Source of the DNA: Gordionus sp. m RMFG-2023
Lineage: Eukaryota > Nematomorpha > Gordioida > Chordodea > Parachordodidae
DNA: 64,000 nt
NCBI RefSeq assembly: GCF_954871325.1
Contig: NC_088775.1
Span: forward strand, 10,455,561 to 10,519,560
Direction: 5' to 3'
The position numbers and the translations under genes were made by a program. Shown here piece after piece: positions 33,471 through 44,579 of this stretch. Positions within the stretch are counted from its first letter, which is position 1. Every line of letters starts with the position of its first letter. Below the pieces are notes generated by a model. It saw nothing but the letters and a program-made list of their open reading frames with translations, made no database searches and was not told the DNA's origin.

Positions 33471-35483
33471 CTAATATTTCAAAATGACGACATTTTTCAG
33501 CATTATATAATGTACATTTGTATCTTTAATTTATAGTAGTTTTATGATAATTGTAGGAATAGCCTTCATAAAAAATTTTGGCGTGCTTATTTAACGGAAG
33601 AACAAACATAAAAAAATAAATTTATAAAAATTATCAAAAATATTTAAAATGGTAAAAGTAAATTTTATAAAATGTAATAAAAAACAAAATAAAAATCGTT
33701 TGATTCTAAATTACTAACAATATACCACCCAAATATATAAATTTATTTGAATATAACTTTACTTATAATAATATCAAGAAACAAACTAGGAATTTATAAT
33801 AATATTTCCGGAGTTGGAAATTTTTCAAATAAAATTAGTTTCTATTTTAAGATTATAGTCTCTCTCCTGCGTGTTTTTAAATGAATTGAATATATTTAAA
33901 ATTATAATATTTATGAAAATAAATATGAATATTTTTTAGAATAAATAGTATATTTTTTGGTAACGTTTAATTATTTGAAAGTAGTTTTTGGTTTAAAATC
34001 TTCAACCATATTTAAAATAAGCTCTTGTAGTCAGCATTTGTATAGACACTTTTTTTGAAAAATAATCAGATGCAATTTTTAAAATCAATAGTATTAATCC
34101 ATTTTGTTATTTTTGTCCGGGATTCAGACTGATATAAACGTACGGAACAGAATAGTGTTCTAATATTCAATTTAATGTTTTATATATTTTTATAACCTTA
34201 GTGGCATATGGGTTTAAAATACCCCCCCCCCTTCATCAGCATACCAGCTCTTCTAAAGTTTTTCATAGTCATATGGTTGGACTTTGTAAAGTTTATCGAA
34301 ATCAGAAAATTCGCTTTGAGGAGCCAAAGTATTATTGTCGTTTACATGGATATAGATAAACAGCCATTCAAACCAATTTATTAGTTTGGCTATTTATTGA
34401 TTCAGAAATCGGGAATTATGCTCCAATAATCTTTCTAGACTGGTATTTTTGTTCATCCCCATTAGCATATTTATAGCTAAAAAAATTATCCCAATTTCAA
34501 AAATTGGCAGATTTAAATCTATAAAATAATAACTAAGTACAACCTTCATCAGTTGCATTCTGTCTAAAGGTATTCATTGAAACCTATTATAAATAATTTA
34601 ATTATTAAAAATAGAATGCATTATTTATAAAAATAATGTGTTATACTTTTAGAAAAATCTGGAAAAAAATACAAAAATGCGAATAAAAATCTCAATATGG
34701 CAAATTTTAACGATATTAAATAATCATCATTTATTTATTTTATAAAAAAATAATGTTTAATTATATGTAAAAAGAAATAAATACATTTTAAATTGGTTAA
34801 ATTTTGTATTATTATGCAATTGCATGATTTTTATTTTTGGATTTAAGAATTTTTTCCGAATTTTTGAAAAATATCGGTTGATCCGGTATTTTTTCAAAAG
34901 TCTAATATAGGTGCCGATTTGATATCGATATTTAATATCGGTGCAGCTCTAAACTTTATGAACCATTGTTCAAGTGATATTTTTCTTTCATCTTTTATAA
35001 TAAAGTATTCCCTAACATTTTTTTAAATCAGTTGTTTGGGTTTTCAAATGATCTACACTAGACCCATACTTCTGCTTGGTATTTATATTTTTTTAAATGA
35101 TTAAAAACAAATATAATTATAAGAAAATCAAAAAGGTTAAAAATGATGTGGGCCCTTCCTTGCTTTAATGGAAAACCCTATAAACTAATGTAATATTAGC
35201 TCATTTTTTTATTAAAATACTTGTAATGCACAATAGTACTCATGTTTTAAAAATCGCAAAATTTTCTTTGGTTAAACCCCAGATGCCACTCCCCATGGCA
35301 TAACTACAAAAGTGAAAACTAATATTGTCCTCCCATTTAAATACCCTATACCCCCCAGATGATTAAAAGTACCTTTATTTGAAGTAAAATATTTATACTT
35401 TATTATTTTAAAGAAGTTTAGTTGTTTTTATCTAAATAAATTAAAATTGATTGCTTTTTCTCCCTTAAATTTAATAATTGCAG
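33471..35483. other. Intergenic, AT-rich
   Basis: No gene is recognised. At 34224-34260 a run of C precedes TTCATCAGCATACCAGCTC, resembling a transposon end. At 34870-34966 GGTTGATCCGG, GATATCGATATTTAATATCG and GGTGCAGCTCTA resemble the partner of the terminus at 27321. The last 40 bp are a pyrimidine-rich tract ending TTGCAG at 35478-35483, a good splice acceptor for the next exon. Confidence 0.45.
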
Positions 35484-36779
35484 CGATTATTTGAGAAACT
35501 AATTATTCTTTTACATTTAATTAAAGTTAAAATTGCTCTACCAACCGGCACTAAGATCGAACATTATAATTTTTCTATATATGACAAAGATGGTGAAGAC
35601 GATGCAATTAATCAAGCTAATATGAATAAAAAGACTAATTACAAGAAAAAAAGAGCTAAATACGATCAAACACCCAAGACCCTCTATAAAAGCTCCAATA
35701 AAGAAAATAAGAAATTTAATGACAAATTAACTTTACAATATTCCCGCAATCGCCTACAAACTAACGCAAATTACGACGGACAGAAAGATATTGATGACAA
35801 GGTTTCAAACGGTAAAGGAAAAAATAATGCAGGACAAAGAAATAAAAATGTAGAACCGGTTGGCCTTCAAAGCACCGATCACACCAAAATTTACGAATAT
35901 ATTGAAGAAGGTAGTCACGATAGTTCTTATAGCGAGAATGAAGTGGCGAAGAAAGAATCGAGCAGCCAATCTAACCAAGATTTGTCTTCCAGTGAATACG
36001 ATGACAGTAAAAAGGAAAATATCAGCAAAAAGATAGGCCGAAGAATAAAATATGATGGGAAAAATCAATCTAATAGTAGGAGCCAAACTAACAATAAGTA
36101 CTATCGTAAGAACAAAAACATCACGAATGTTTCAGGAAGAGAACAATTATTATCCTCTAATGAATCTGAACAAATTGACGAAACTCAAAATGAAAAGGAA
36201 AATCAGAACAAAGTTATCAATAAGAATAAAAACTACACAAAAATATCAAGTATGGGGAAAAAAATAGACCATAGGAAATATACTTATTCAAACAAACAAT
36301 CTTCAGTTAATAGCAAAAAAAATTTAAAGAAGGAGAAAAATTTAGATCATAGTTTTAACAGCGGATATAATGGTGATAAAAGAAGGAGAAACAGTATTGA
36401 TATGACTTTGGAAGAATCTGAGGCTCGAGTTAAGAGCGTTTCTAATAATAACAAAAGAACGGTACACGAGAATAACGTCGAAATGAATTCTTACGATTTG
36501 AGGGTTAAAAATGATTCTATTGGTCCTGCAAAAGAAAAAACCAAACATCTCCTAAGTAAAAATCAAGACATCCGCGAGGATAAAATGACTAAAAAAAGAA
36601 TCAAATCACGGGGAGTGATAAAGAGAAAAATGATAAAAGGGGGTCCTAAGAGTGACAAGAAAATAACTGTTTATCAAGAGTTGGTTTCAAATGACGGCAA
36701 ACGTTCCTATAACAAAGCCAGAAGGGTTAAGAAATCTGGTAAATCCAAAAGCACCAAAAATCGGCCTAAAAATTACTAG
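35484..36779 (+). CDS. Terminal exon of an unrecognised Lys/Ser/Asn-rich protein
   Basis: The exon opens after a strong acceptor (pyrimidine tract, TTGCAG) and runs 431 codons to TAG. There is no ATG at its start, so at least one upstream exon with the initiator is expected; I could not place it. The first residues, LIILLHLIKVKIALPTG, form a short hydrophobic stretch that could be the core of a signal peptide ending near KIA-LP. The rest is low-complexity and very basic: KKKRAKYDQ, SKKENISKKIGRRIKYDGK, KRRRNSIDM, KKRIKSRGVIKRKMIKGG and a C-terminus RRVKKSGKSKSTKNRPKNY, with one acidic patch around YEYIEEGSHDSSYSENE. It is probably intrinsically disordered. Base composition is clearly less AT-rich than its flanks and the frame is long and uninterrupted, so it is very likely a real host gene. 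Whether secreted (matrix-like) or nuclear cannot be told. Confidence 0.65.
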   Translation, partial: RLFEKLIILLHLIKVKIALPTGTKIEHYNFSIYDKDGEDDAINQANMNKKTNYKKKRAKYDQTPKTLYKSSNKENKKFNDKLTLQYSRNRLQTNANYDGQKDIDDKVSNGKGKNNAGQRNKNVEPVGLQSTDHTKIYEYIEEGSHDSSYSENEVAKKESSSQSNQDLSSSEYDDSKKENISKKIGRRIKYDGKNQSNSRSQTNNKYYRKNKNITNVSGREQLLSSNESEQIDETQNEKENQNKVINKNKNYTKISSMGKKIDHRKYTYSNKQSSVNSKKNLKKEKNLDHSFNSGYNGDKRRRNSIDMTLEESEARVKSVSNNNKRTVHENNVEMNSYDLRVKNDSIGPAKEKTKHLLSKNQDIREDKMTKKRIKSRGVIKRKMIKGGPKSDKKITVYQELVSNDGKRSYNKARRVKKSGKSKSTKNRPKNY

Positions 36780-37364
36780 TCATAAAGGTATATTTAAAGT
36801 GGGTAAATCTTCTTTTTCTAGCCCAAAACTTATAAATCATAAACAGATTTAAACCTTCTTTGAAATTTTCAAATATATTTTTAAGAAAAATGATACTCAT
36901 ATAATGTTATAATATAACTTTTTAAATTATACAAATTTAATATATTATAAAAATTAAACAATTATTTTAGATAATAATATTTAATATACATTACATTTAG
37001 TTATTTAATATCAATTTTCTATATCTAACAAGAGAGATTAATTATGTTACTCATTTTCAATTATATTATCATGTTAAAATCACTTTAATAGTCTCTTATA
37101 AATTATTTATCATATTCATATAGTATATATTCAGTAGCTCTTTAAATAAAGTATAGCTTTACCTCAGTATGATATAAATTTTTAAAAAAAATGGGAATTG
37201 GGTAGGGGAGGGCGAGGAAAGGAATATGATTAAATTAAAATATTAAGTTTTAAAATTATTTCTAATGAACTTTCTTGTTAATAAGATTAAAAGAGGATGG
37301 TTTTCAAGATACATGTCTTTAATTTAGAAACTCAGGCCTATCTCTATATCAATAACATATATAA
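36780..37364. other. AT-rich 3' flank, nothing recognised
   Basis: Follows the Lys-rich terminal exon; presumably includes its 3' UTR. No clear polyadenylation signal or other feature can be singled out. Confidence 0.4.
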
Positions 37365-37366
37365 TA

Positions 37367-37670
37367 CCTAGACTGACGATTCATTCATTAATTAAAATGC
37401 ATTTTTATCATCGTTAAAAGCAAATCAGCTGGACTCGCCATTTTGATAACACATATAGTAATTATTCTCATGTTAAAAACTACTATTAAATTGAAAACTT
37501 GCTTCCTTGTTATCTCGATGATCCGGTAATTCTTTAATAAAGTTTGCATCAGATTTAGGAATAAATTAGGCTCTCGTTTAAAATTTTTATAATGATTAGT
37601 GTAACCAAGATGGCGTCTCCAGCTGATTTGCATTGATGTACACATTTAATAAATGAATCGTCAGTCTAGG
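37367..37670. mobile_element. Tc1/mariner-like MITE (304 bp) with TA flanks
   Basis: CCTAGACTGACGATTCATT at the left and AATGAATCGTCAGTCTAGG at the right are perfect inverted repeats, flanked by TA on both sides. A second, inner pair (AGCAAATCAGCTGGA near 37418 and TCCAGCTGATTTGC near 37617) extends the symmetry. The interior is noncoding. TA flanks suit a Tc1/mariner-derived MITE; the family is not identified. Similarity of the flanks continues a few bases outward (ATATATAAT), so the exact ends could be slightly further out. Confidence 0.75.
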
Positions 37671-37672
37671 TA

Positions 37673-39285
37673 TTATATATGTCATTGCTCTATGTCTAGC
37701 AACTAAAGTTCGTTTCCTTATATAAAAAGAAAAACACAAATATCTATATTTTGAATTCGATTTTCAAATAGATTAAAATTTGAACCCCCTTTCTTTACAA
37801 CCTATAATATTTATGAAACATTGAAAAAAAGATTAAATTTATAAAGGCGATCCATTATAAACTTATCTATATCCTACTTTAACTTTTTGGATACGTAAAT
37901 AAAATAATAAAGTCGATTAGTATTTAAACAATAAAAATTTTAAAAGGAGCTAGCTCCTGTTCTCGTTCATACATACCGTTTGAAAAAGAACTAGCTCCCA
38001 TTCCAAATTTTTTCAATTTTGTATTATTCATATAATTCATTTTATTCAATTTATATGAGACCTTCTTTATGCCCAGCCTGGGTACATTGGCCGGTCCGTA
38101 TTTTAAGCTCGGGTCTATAAAAAATTTTTATACCCGGGCCAGGTTTTATATAAAAATTAAGAGTAAATGTAATATATTTTTAAAAAAATCCAAGGGGCCG
38201 GGCCTGAAAATATAAAACCCAGGCCGGGCTAAAAAAAGGTTTTTATAAAAAATCTGGACTAGGTCACGCAAATGATACCTCTACTGATCTCCGATATTTA
38301 GTAAAAGTAAAACAAAATCATTTTTTATCTATATTTAAATTATAGAAAATGGTTTATCAAAATTTATAATCTTTTATTTGCTTTTAACGGTAGCAAATGT
38401 TCTTAATTTGAATCTTAAAAAACCACACCTCTCCACTAGAACTTGTTAGCAATACCAAAGAAGCGCTCAACAGGAAACTCGAGGGAGGAGAGTTATATTA
38501 TATAAATATATTTTAAATCATTATCAAATGTATTGTATTATTTGTTAAAAAATATTTGTCTAGTATATTTTCTTCATGGTTATCTGTTTGATTGATTCCA
38601 GTTAAATATTATATATCATTGGAAGATACTTTTGGTGTGATAGTAAGTATATTTATGTTTGGAATTTGTTTCTTTATATTATTAATCCCTTTTTATTCAT
38701 TCCCACTTTAATTTAAGTGAGGGATGTATAACAGCAGGAACAATAATGTATCATTATAAATACTTGAAAATCTACAATTAAGTTATTAAAAAATGTATTG
38801 TATTAACTTTAAATAAATTGTATAAGGATACAATTTATGGTAATTAATTATCCTAAGTCGATAAAGTTGATTTAATTTTATTTTATACCTTTCGGTAAAA
38901 CTATTTTATATTAACGTTTTATTTTATCATTGCAATTTATGTTTGTTTTTTAACTGTTTAAAATCAATTTATTTGTTTGTTTCTTAACTTTAAAATCAAT
39001 TTATTTTGATATTTGATATTAAGTTAAATTCAATTTTAAGCGAACATTTTCTTTTTATATAATTGGTTATTTAAAAAAAGATATAAAAGGTACATTTTTT
39101 ATTGAAAATAAGAAAAAGATAAAATGTAATTTATATCATTGTGAATAATCAAAATGTAATTGTAATAATATAAAGAATAAAAATGTTATTATATGATAAT
39201 TCTTCATGGAGGCCAGGACGAAGTTCTTCCACATTGTCATTCGCGCAAGAAGTAAATATAACACTTTTATCTGAATAAAATTTTT
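37673..39285. other. Intergenic with a decayed MITE at 38074-38286
   Basis: At 38074-38286 CAGCCTGGGTACATTGGCCGG and GCAAATGATACCTCTACTG are an imperfect inverted pair enclosing GGCCGGGCCTG repeats; this is the MITE type found nested at 22117. No target duplication is clear. The remainder, including 38400-38510 with a less AT-rich patch (CTCCACTAGAACTTGTTAGC), has no recognised content. Confidence 0.45.
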
Positions 39286-39289
39286 CAAC

Positions 39290-39860
39290 GATGGATGCAT
39301 CGAATAATTCCACTATGACCGAATTCGTCAAGCTGGATTTCCCTAAATTTAGTAGCGACGACAGCGCTTATATAGGGAAATTGCAAAATTTCTTCAACAC
39401 TAGCAAGATCTCCAACGGAGAAAAGGCTGCGTTGTTTCTCCGATGAATTTAATAACATTGGAGCAATTTGCACGGAGGCAGACTTCCATGATCCAATCGC
39501 TCTTCTTGGAAAATTCAAGCTTCAAGATCCGTCGAAGACCGAGAACGTTAAACTCTCATGTTGCCACCCAAGGTAAGGAGGAGACGTTCTCAGCTTTGGT
39601 CTCACGCGTAGCAAGACTCAATAAAGAATGCAAATTCAACGCATTATTGAGAAGGTGAGAGTTGCTTCGATTTCCAAAGATGTCAGTAAAGCGGTCAGGC
39701 AGGAACTCTATGATTATAGAAGCTATTTACTATCTAAGTCTAGAGGAAGACACCTAAGGGAGTGGTGAAAGTAGAAGCCATACATTCGGCTGAATCATCT
39801 GGAACACAAGGGATAAATTATACGAGCTAAAAACAGCCAGGAGACCGTGTAGCCCATTCA
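39290..39860 (+). mobile_element. Gag-like fragment of an LTR-type retroelement (fossil)
   Basis: Starts with ATG at 39293, then TMTEFVKLDFPKFSSDDSAY and IGKLQNFFNTSKISNGEKAA, which has the layout of the start of a retrotransposon capsid domain (L-P-x-F-x-G-D.. then F-F-x-x-x-x-I-x-x-x-x-K-A-A-L-F). Base composition is much less AT-rich than the flanks. Later parts, including QGKEETFSALVSRVARLNKE, are broken. No polymerase and no terminal repeats were found, so this is an old partial copy. Confidence 0.45.
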
Positions 39861-40389
39861 GAACTCCAATTTTCGTAAATCTTTTGCGAAATATGATGCT
39901 TTCGTGTATTTATTAATAAAACGATATAATCTTTTGATTTTATGTTTTATAATTTGAATTTAAAAAATGGAGAGAAGAAATAAATAAACCTGGTTCAACA
40001 TTTAATATGATTAAATTGTTTCATAAATTTATATAAATATATAGCATTTTGCTGTCAAGTATTTTAGAAGAAAAGGAACGCTATTCGTTACCTTCTAGTA
40101 ACGATTTAAATTAAAAATATGGAGTAAATATATTTTTTGGTATTATAAAATTATTTTTTTAATTTTATAAATAGTTTAAGCTGAGTTTTTAATTAACATC
40201 AACCACCAACTTAGTCAATATTTATAATCTATTTAATATTGAATAGGTTATTGTTTATATTCTTACTCTAATATTATAATTTATTTAATAAAGAATATTA
40301 TGTCAATATACATATTTCTTCAGATGAAGATGATTTAACCTGCCCTGGCCCCAATATAAAACATTTTTTACACCAATAAAAAAATTAGG

Positions 40390-40930
40390 AGTGTAAATTC
40401 TACGCTTTGTAAAATTGTGTCCCTACTCAAATATTTCCTCAAGGCAATCGAAACTGTGCAGCCATTTTTAAGGAGAAATGGGAAGATAAAACCGGTAATA
40501 ACAAGATAAAACCCTTTTATTTAGTTCCGTGAAATTAATAGTCTTATTAAGGAGAATGGACAATTTGACGAATCTTGAGATAAATCCGAGTTGCAGAAAT
40601 TTTCAGATAATAAAAAAATAGCTTTAAATAATTTCAAGTTTTCTAAACTACTTATTACTGCAATCCTGCAGGAAATAGATAAATGGTACACAGTTTTAAT
40701 ATTGTTTACAATTTATATTTGATTATATTTATTTTCAGTAGATTCGAACACATATAAAGAGGAATATATACTATCAGCAATTCACCCGCTATTTAAATTA
40801 GATTAGCCCTGGATAGATCGACGAAGGTAGAAAGCTTGAACTTATTTCCAGTTCGAGACAATTGACAAAGAAAAAGCAGACTTTGATTTCTTTAAAAAAT
40901 AACATTCATACCAGATTATTTTCTGATAAA
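40390..40930 (+). pseudogene. hAT transposase fragment
   Basis: The plus strand includes YKEEYILSAIHPLFKL (around 40755-40800), matching YKDQYVLSAIIHPAFKL of the hAT at 46754. This conserved block (A-x-x-L-[DH]-P-x-[FY]-K) precedes the dimerisation domain in hAT transposases. A sentence upstream, AIETVQPFLRR (40445-40480), may belong to it. Ends of the element were not found. Confidence 0.5.
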
Positions 40931-41224
40931 TATTTTAAAAATTTAATGATTAAAATAAAAACAAATAATTGCATAATTAAAATTTAATTTATTAAATATA
41001 TAATTTTAAAACATCAATTTATTTCTAACTTGCACAAAGGGAACCAAAATTTCATTCTTCTTCCATAGAATTAAAAAATGATTGATATTTTTTGATATTC
41101 GACCATAACTTACGAGATTGTCATATGATATTGTATAAAATTAAATATAAAATCTACGAATCTACATATTAAACATTATTTGATTGACATTGGATATCAA
41201 GCCAACAAATTAACCATAATCTTT

Positions 41225-42850
41225 ACTATCTTAAATCAATATTTGATTTGATGCTATTTCTTAGCATACAGGGGCTACCTTTTCGTGGGATTGTTTCAAC
41301 AAAAATTACGGATGCTACAACTGATGAAAACATAATATATTCTTCTGAACTATTTATAGCAATGTTTTCATGCACCATCCAAACTGAATTCATAAAATTA
41401 TGAAATTTAAAGCAAAAATGTCCAATATACATCATCCCAGATTCAAAACGAATTAATAATATCTATTATGGCAGATATGGTGCTTGAATATATTTCAGAT
41501 AAATATAACAAAAGTGAGATGCCTTTTATTTGTCTTAAGGCTGAAAAGATTCACAAGGTTGTGAAAACCTGAACATAATTATTCGTCATATTTTTCTTAG
41601 AGAAATCCAAGAAAATTTAATAGGAATTATTTTACAGTGTCTTTCTGCTGAAAGCATTATTAATTGCATTTTAAGCAAATTAATGAGTTAAATATTAATT
41701 CAGCGAATATAATAAGCCAGGCATATGATGGGGTAAACGTTATGTCTGGCCGAAATGAAAGAGTGTAAATCCTATTTCAAAAAAAATTAATAAAAGTTTC
41801 TTTTATACATTTCTACAACCACATGTTGCATTTTGTGGTTCAAAATTGGTATAATAATGTTATCATTTTTAATTTATACAATGCGTTGTATTATTTTTTA
41901 GGCGCTTTAACATATACTGTTAATATGCAGGCAACTCAAGAAACTTTTAGACCAGATGGACTGGTCATTTTGAAGCATCTCGCATCATTTATGAGTATTT
42001 TGAGGCTATTGGTGAAGTATTATTTTACTTTTCTTATAGAACTCTTAATTCGGAGGTTTCCACTCATGATTAGTCGAAGCCTCTGGTCTTTTAACCCAAT
42101 GCGTTAATATAAATTACGTTTTATTAGCTATTACAATTAATGGGATATAAGAATAGATTCATTAAATAAGTATCTACAGTCAGTAGGCACTAATCTAGTG
42201 GATGCTAAAAATTGTATTGATTCCACTATCAATTTATTAAAAAATAAAAGAAGCGATAATTCTTTTGAATAGATTAGAATTAAGGATGAAAAACTTTTAG
42301 CAAAATTTAATCTCATTCCCCACAAATCATCAAGGGTACGTAAAATAAATTTTCAAGATTTTTTAGTCGGGACAAAATTACAATTTGATTGTGAAAAAGA
42401 CTCCAATTAGAGTTCTTTAAAATGGAATTATTATGAAATTATTGATTAATTTGTGTTGATCATTTTTTAGATGGATTTATACAAGATGACTATAATCTTC
42501 TATCATGTTTTATTCAGATTATTTTATATGGATAAATGGCCCGATTAGAATCATGATTAAACTTAAATATGGAAACGTTACATCATGAAATAAAAATAGT
42601 TAAAGGATTATTAGCTGCAGAAGTTAAGGAAACACATAATTTTGAAAGTATCCTAAATATTATCATGCATTTAAAGAATTGTATAAATGCTACTCAGTCA
42701 TCAATAGGGTACCAACAGCTTCTTGTGTGGCCTTTTTCTCTACAATAAAGAGAGTTCTATCGAGCACTACAGAGTAGATGAAAGATTAACGTAAGCAAAA
42801 TTTAGTATTGATGGCTTATGAAAAAAAATACAAAATTTATCCTTTACTTC
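41225..42850 (+). pseudogene. Decayed hAT transposase of the ZMYM/DUF4371 type
   Basis: In order on the plus strand but in shifting frames: FLSIQGLPFRGI (41255-41290), TKITDATTDENI, AYDGVNVMSGR (41712-41750), FYNHMLHFVVQNW, ALTYTVNMQATQETF (41905-41945), then PTASCVAFFSTIKRVLSS (42712-42765) with NLVLMAYEKK at the end. Family consensus has [FL]-A-R-Q-G-L-P-F-R-G-H, YDGA-x-[NV]-MSG, HCYAH-x-LNLV and the S-A-E-R-x-F-S-x-[LM]-[KR]-R dimerisation core. It carries many stops and is old. A right end of the matching hAT type (CTGACTACGACCCTG) occurs at 44611-44625, beyond a younger hAT that inserted in between. The left end was not found. Confidence 0.65.
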
Positions 42851-43031
42851 ATTTATGTTAAATTTTAAAAATAAAAATCGTCGTATTATATTATAGGATT
42901 ATTTTGTATATTCATATTATAGTATCATTTTGATTCATATTACATTAATAAATTTTTAATAAAAATAGCAAAAAATTTCCATGAATGCTTAATTATTTGT
43001 TTTATTTTTAAAAAATAGTGGCCCCCTTAAG

Positions 43032-44571
43032 CAGGGATGTGAACCCGGACCCTGAACCCTTGTATTTTGGCTGAACCCGAACCTGGACCCTTTTAAAAAG
43101 TGGAGGGTTCAGGGTAAAAAATTTTTAACATAGAAATTTTTTTTTAAAAAAGTAATGTAAAAATATTATTTTTAAAAAATAATATAAAATTTTATTAATT
43201 TTTTTCGTGGAATCATTTAATTTATTTTAGCGTTTTTCTTCCTAGATCATTTCATTTTATTTAGAGAATGATATTGATACCATAAATTATTTTCTAGTGT
43301 AAATAATAATATTTTATAATGAATCGAAAAAAATACAAGCAAAAATAATAAAAGAAACAAAAAACAAATTAATTTCATTAAAAATTGATTCCGCCCAAAG
43401 AGGAGAAATATATTCTAGGAATAAATATACAGTATATAAAAGGAAATAATATAATATTAAGAAATTTAGCAATGAAGGAGATTAAAGAGAGTTCAACTTC
43501 TGAAAATATAAAAAGAATATTAAAATCTATGAAAAGGCAAATGGCAATATTAGATTTCACAACACGTTGGTCCTCTATTTATATGATGCTAGAGCTATTA
43601 ATAAGTTTAAAGATTTCTGTAATGATTTTATTATAGGAGCATGTGAAGTCATTTTGTCGGAAGATGATTGGAATTAAATAAAAGACCTTACTAGTATGTT
43701 GGTTCTTTTAAAAATAACTACATTAAGATTGCAAGCAGAACAGTTATGCTTATCTATGGCATATGGATAAGATTTCGATTAGTTAGAAAGATTTACAAGT
43801 TCTTTTTCATATGAAGTATTAGAAAATATGAAAATTAGATAGCAACAATATTTACAAAATAGTGTTGTATATGCTTCAATATATTTAGACCCTCGATATC
43901 AAGTTTTATTAAATATTGAGCAAAAACAAATGGCTATAAACCATCTTGAGGATTAATGGCATACCCAAAACTCTATTATTTACAATATATTGGAGGCTAC
44001 GACAATATCTACTGGTTGTAGCGATAACAATGATAATGATAACAATATTGATGATCTGGAAATTTTGCTATTAGATAGAGAAAAAAATTATTAAATTATC
44101 ATCAGATAGAAAGGAGCATAAAATATGTATCTTGAATAGAAAAGTTCTCAGAAGTTAAGAGAATAAATAGAGATTTTTTAAATTCTGGGAGGAAAATTCT
44201 TCAATATATCCAGAATATACCTTGTCTAGAATCGTCATGGGTGTACCGGCGACACAAGTTCAATAATTTATTTATTATCAAAATGACAATCTATTTTGAG
44301 TAAGTGTAGAACGTGGATTTTCACCGTTGAAATATATATTGTCAAATTTACGTGGAAATCTGAAGGATGATAGTTTAGAAGATTTCATGATTCTGCGATT
44401 GAATAAAATATAAATTATTTCATTTTGAATTATGAATGTGTAATATTGAAGTATAATAAAAAAAATGAATGAAAAAAATTTTGAGTCATCATTTTTGGTC
44501 CTTTGTAAATTTATTACTGGACCCGAACCCGGATCTGGACTCTTTTTTTTGTAGAAGGGTTCATATCCCTG
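43032..44571 (+). mobile_element. hAT transposon (1.54 kb) with exact target duplication
   Basis: Ends CAGGGATGTGAACCC and GGGTTCATATCCCTG are inverted repeats with one mismatch, and CCCTTAAG is duplicated exactly (43024-43031 and 44572-44579). Subterminal CCCGAACC/GGACCC motifs lie at both ends (43045-43100, 44515-44545). The interior encodes a decayed transposase. It appears to have inserted in the 3' part of the older hAT at 41225-44625. Confidence 0.92.
43385..44412 (+). pseudogene. hAT transposase remnant
   Basis: An open stretch ends with LDFTTRWSSIYMMLELL (43550-43600), the conserved D-x-x-T-R-W-[NS]-S-x-Y-x-M-L block of hAT transposases. Later pieces include VVYASIYLDPRYQVLL (about 43865-43915; family A-x-x-L-D-P-R-[FY]-K) and VERGFSPLKYILSNLRGNLK (about 44310-44370), the dimerisation core. 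Several stop codons interrupt the frame. The N-terminal BED finger is missing. Confidence 0.75.
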
Positions 44572-44579
44572 CCCTTAAG

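Noticed and set aside
37388-37645. 85-codon minus frame
   Set aside because: It lies entirely inside the 304-bp TA-flanked MITE and is symmetrical noncoding sequence.
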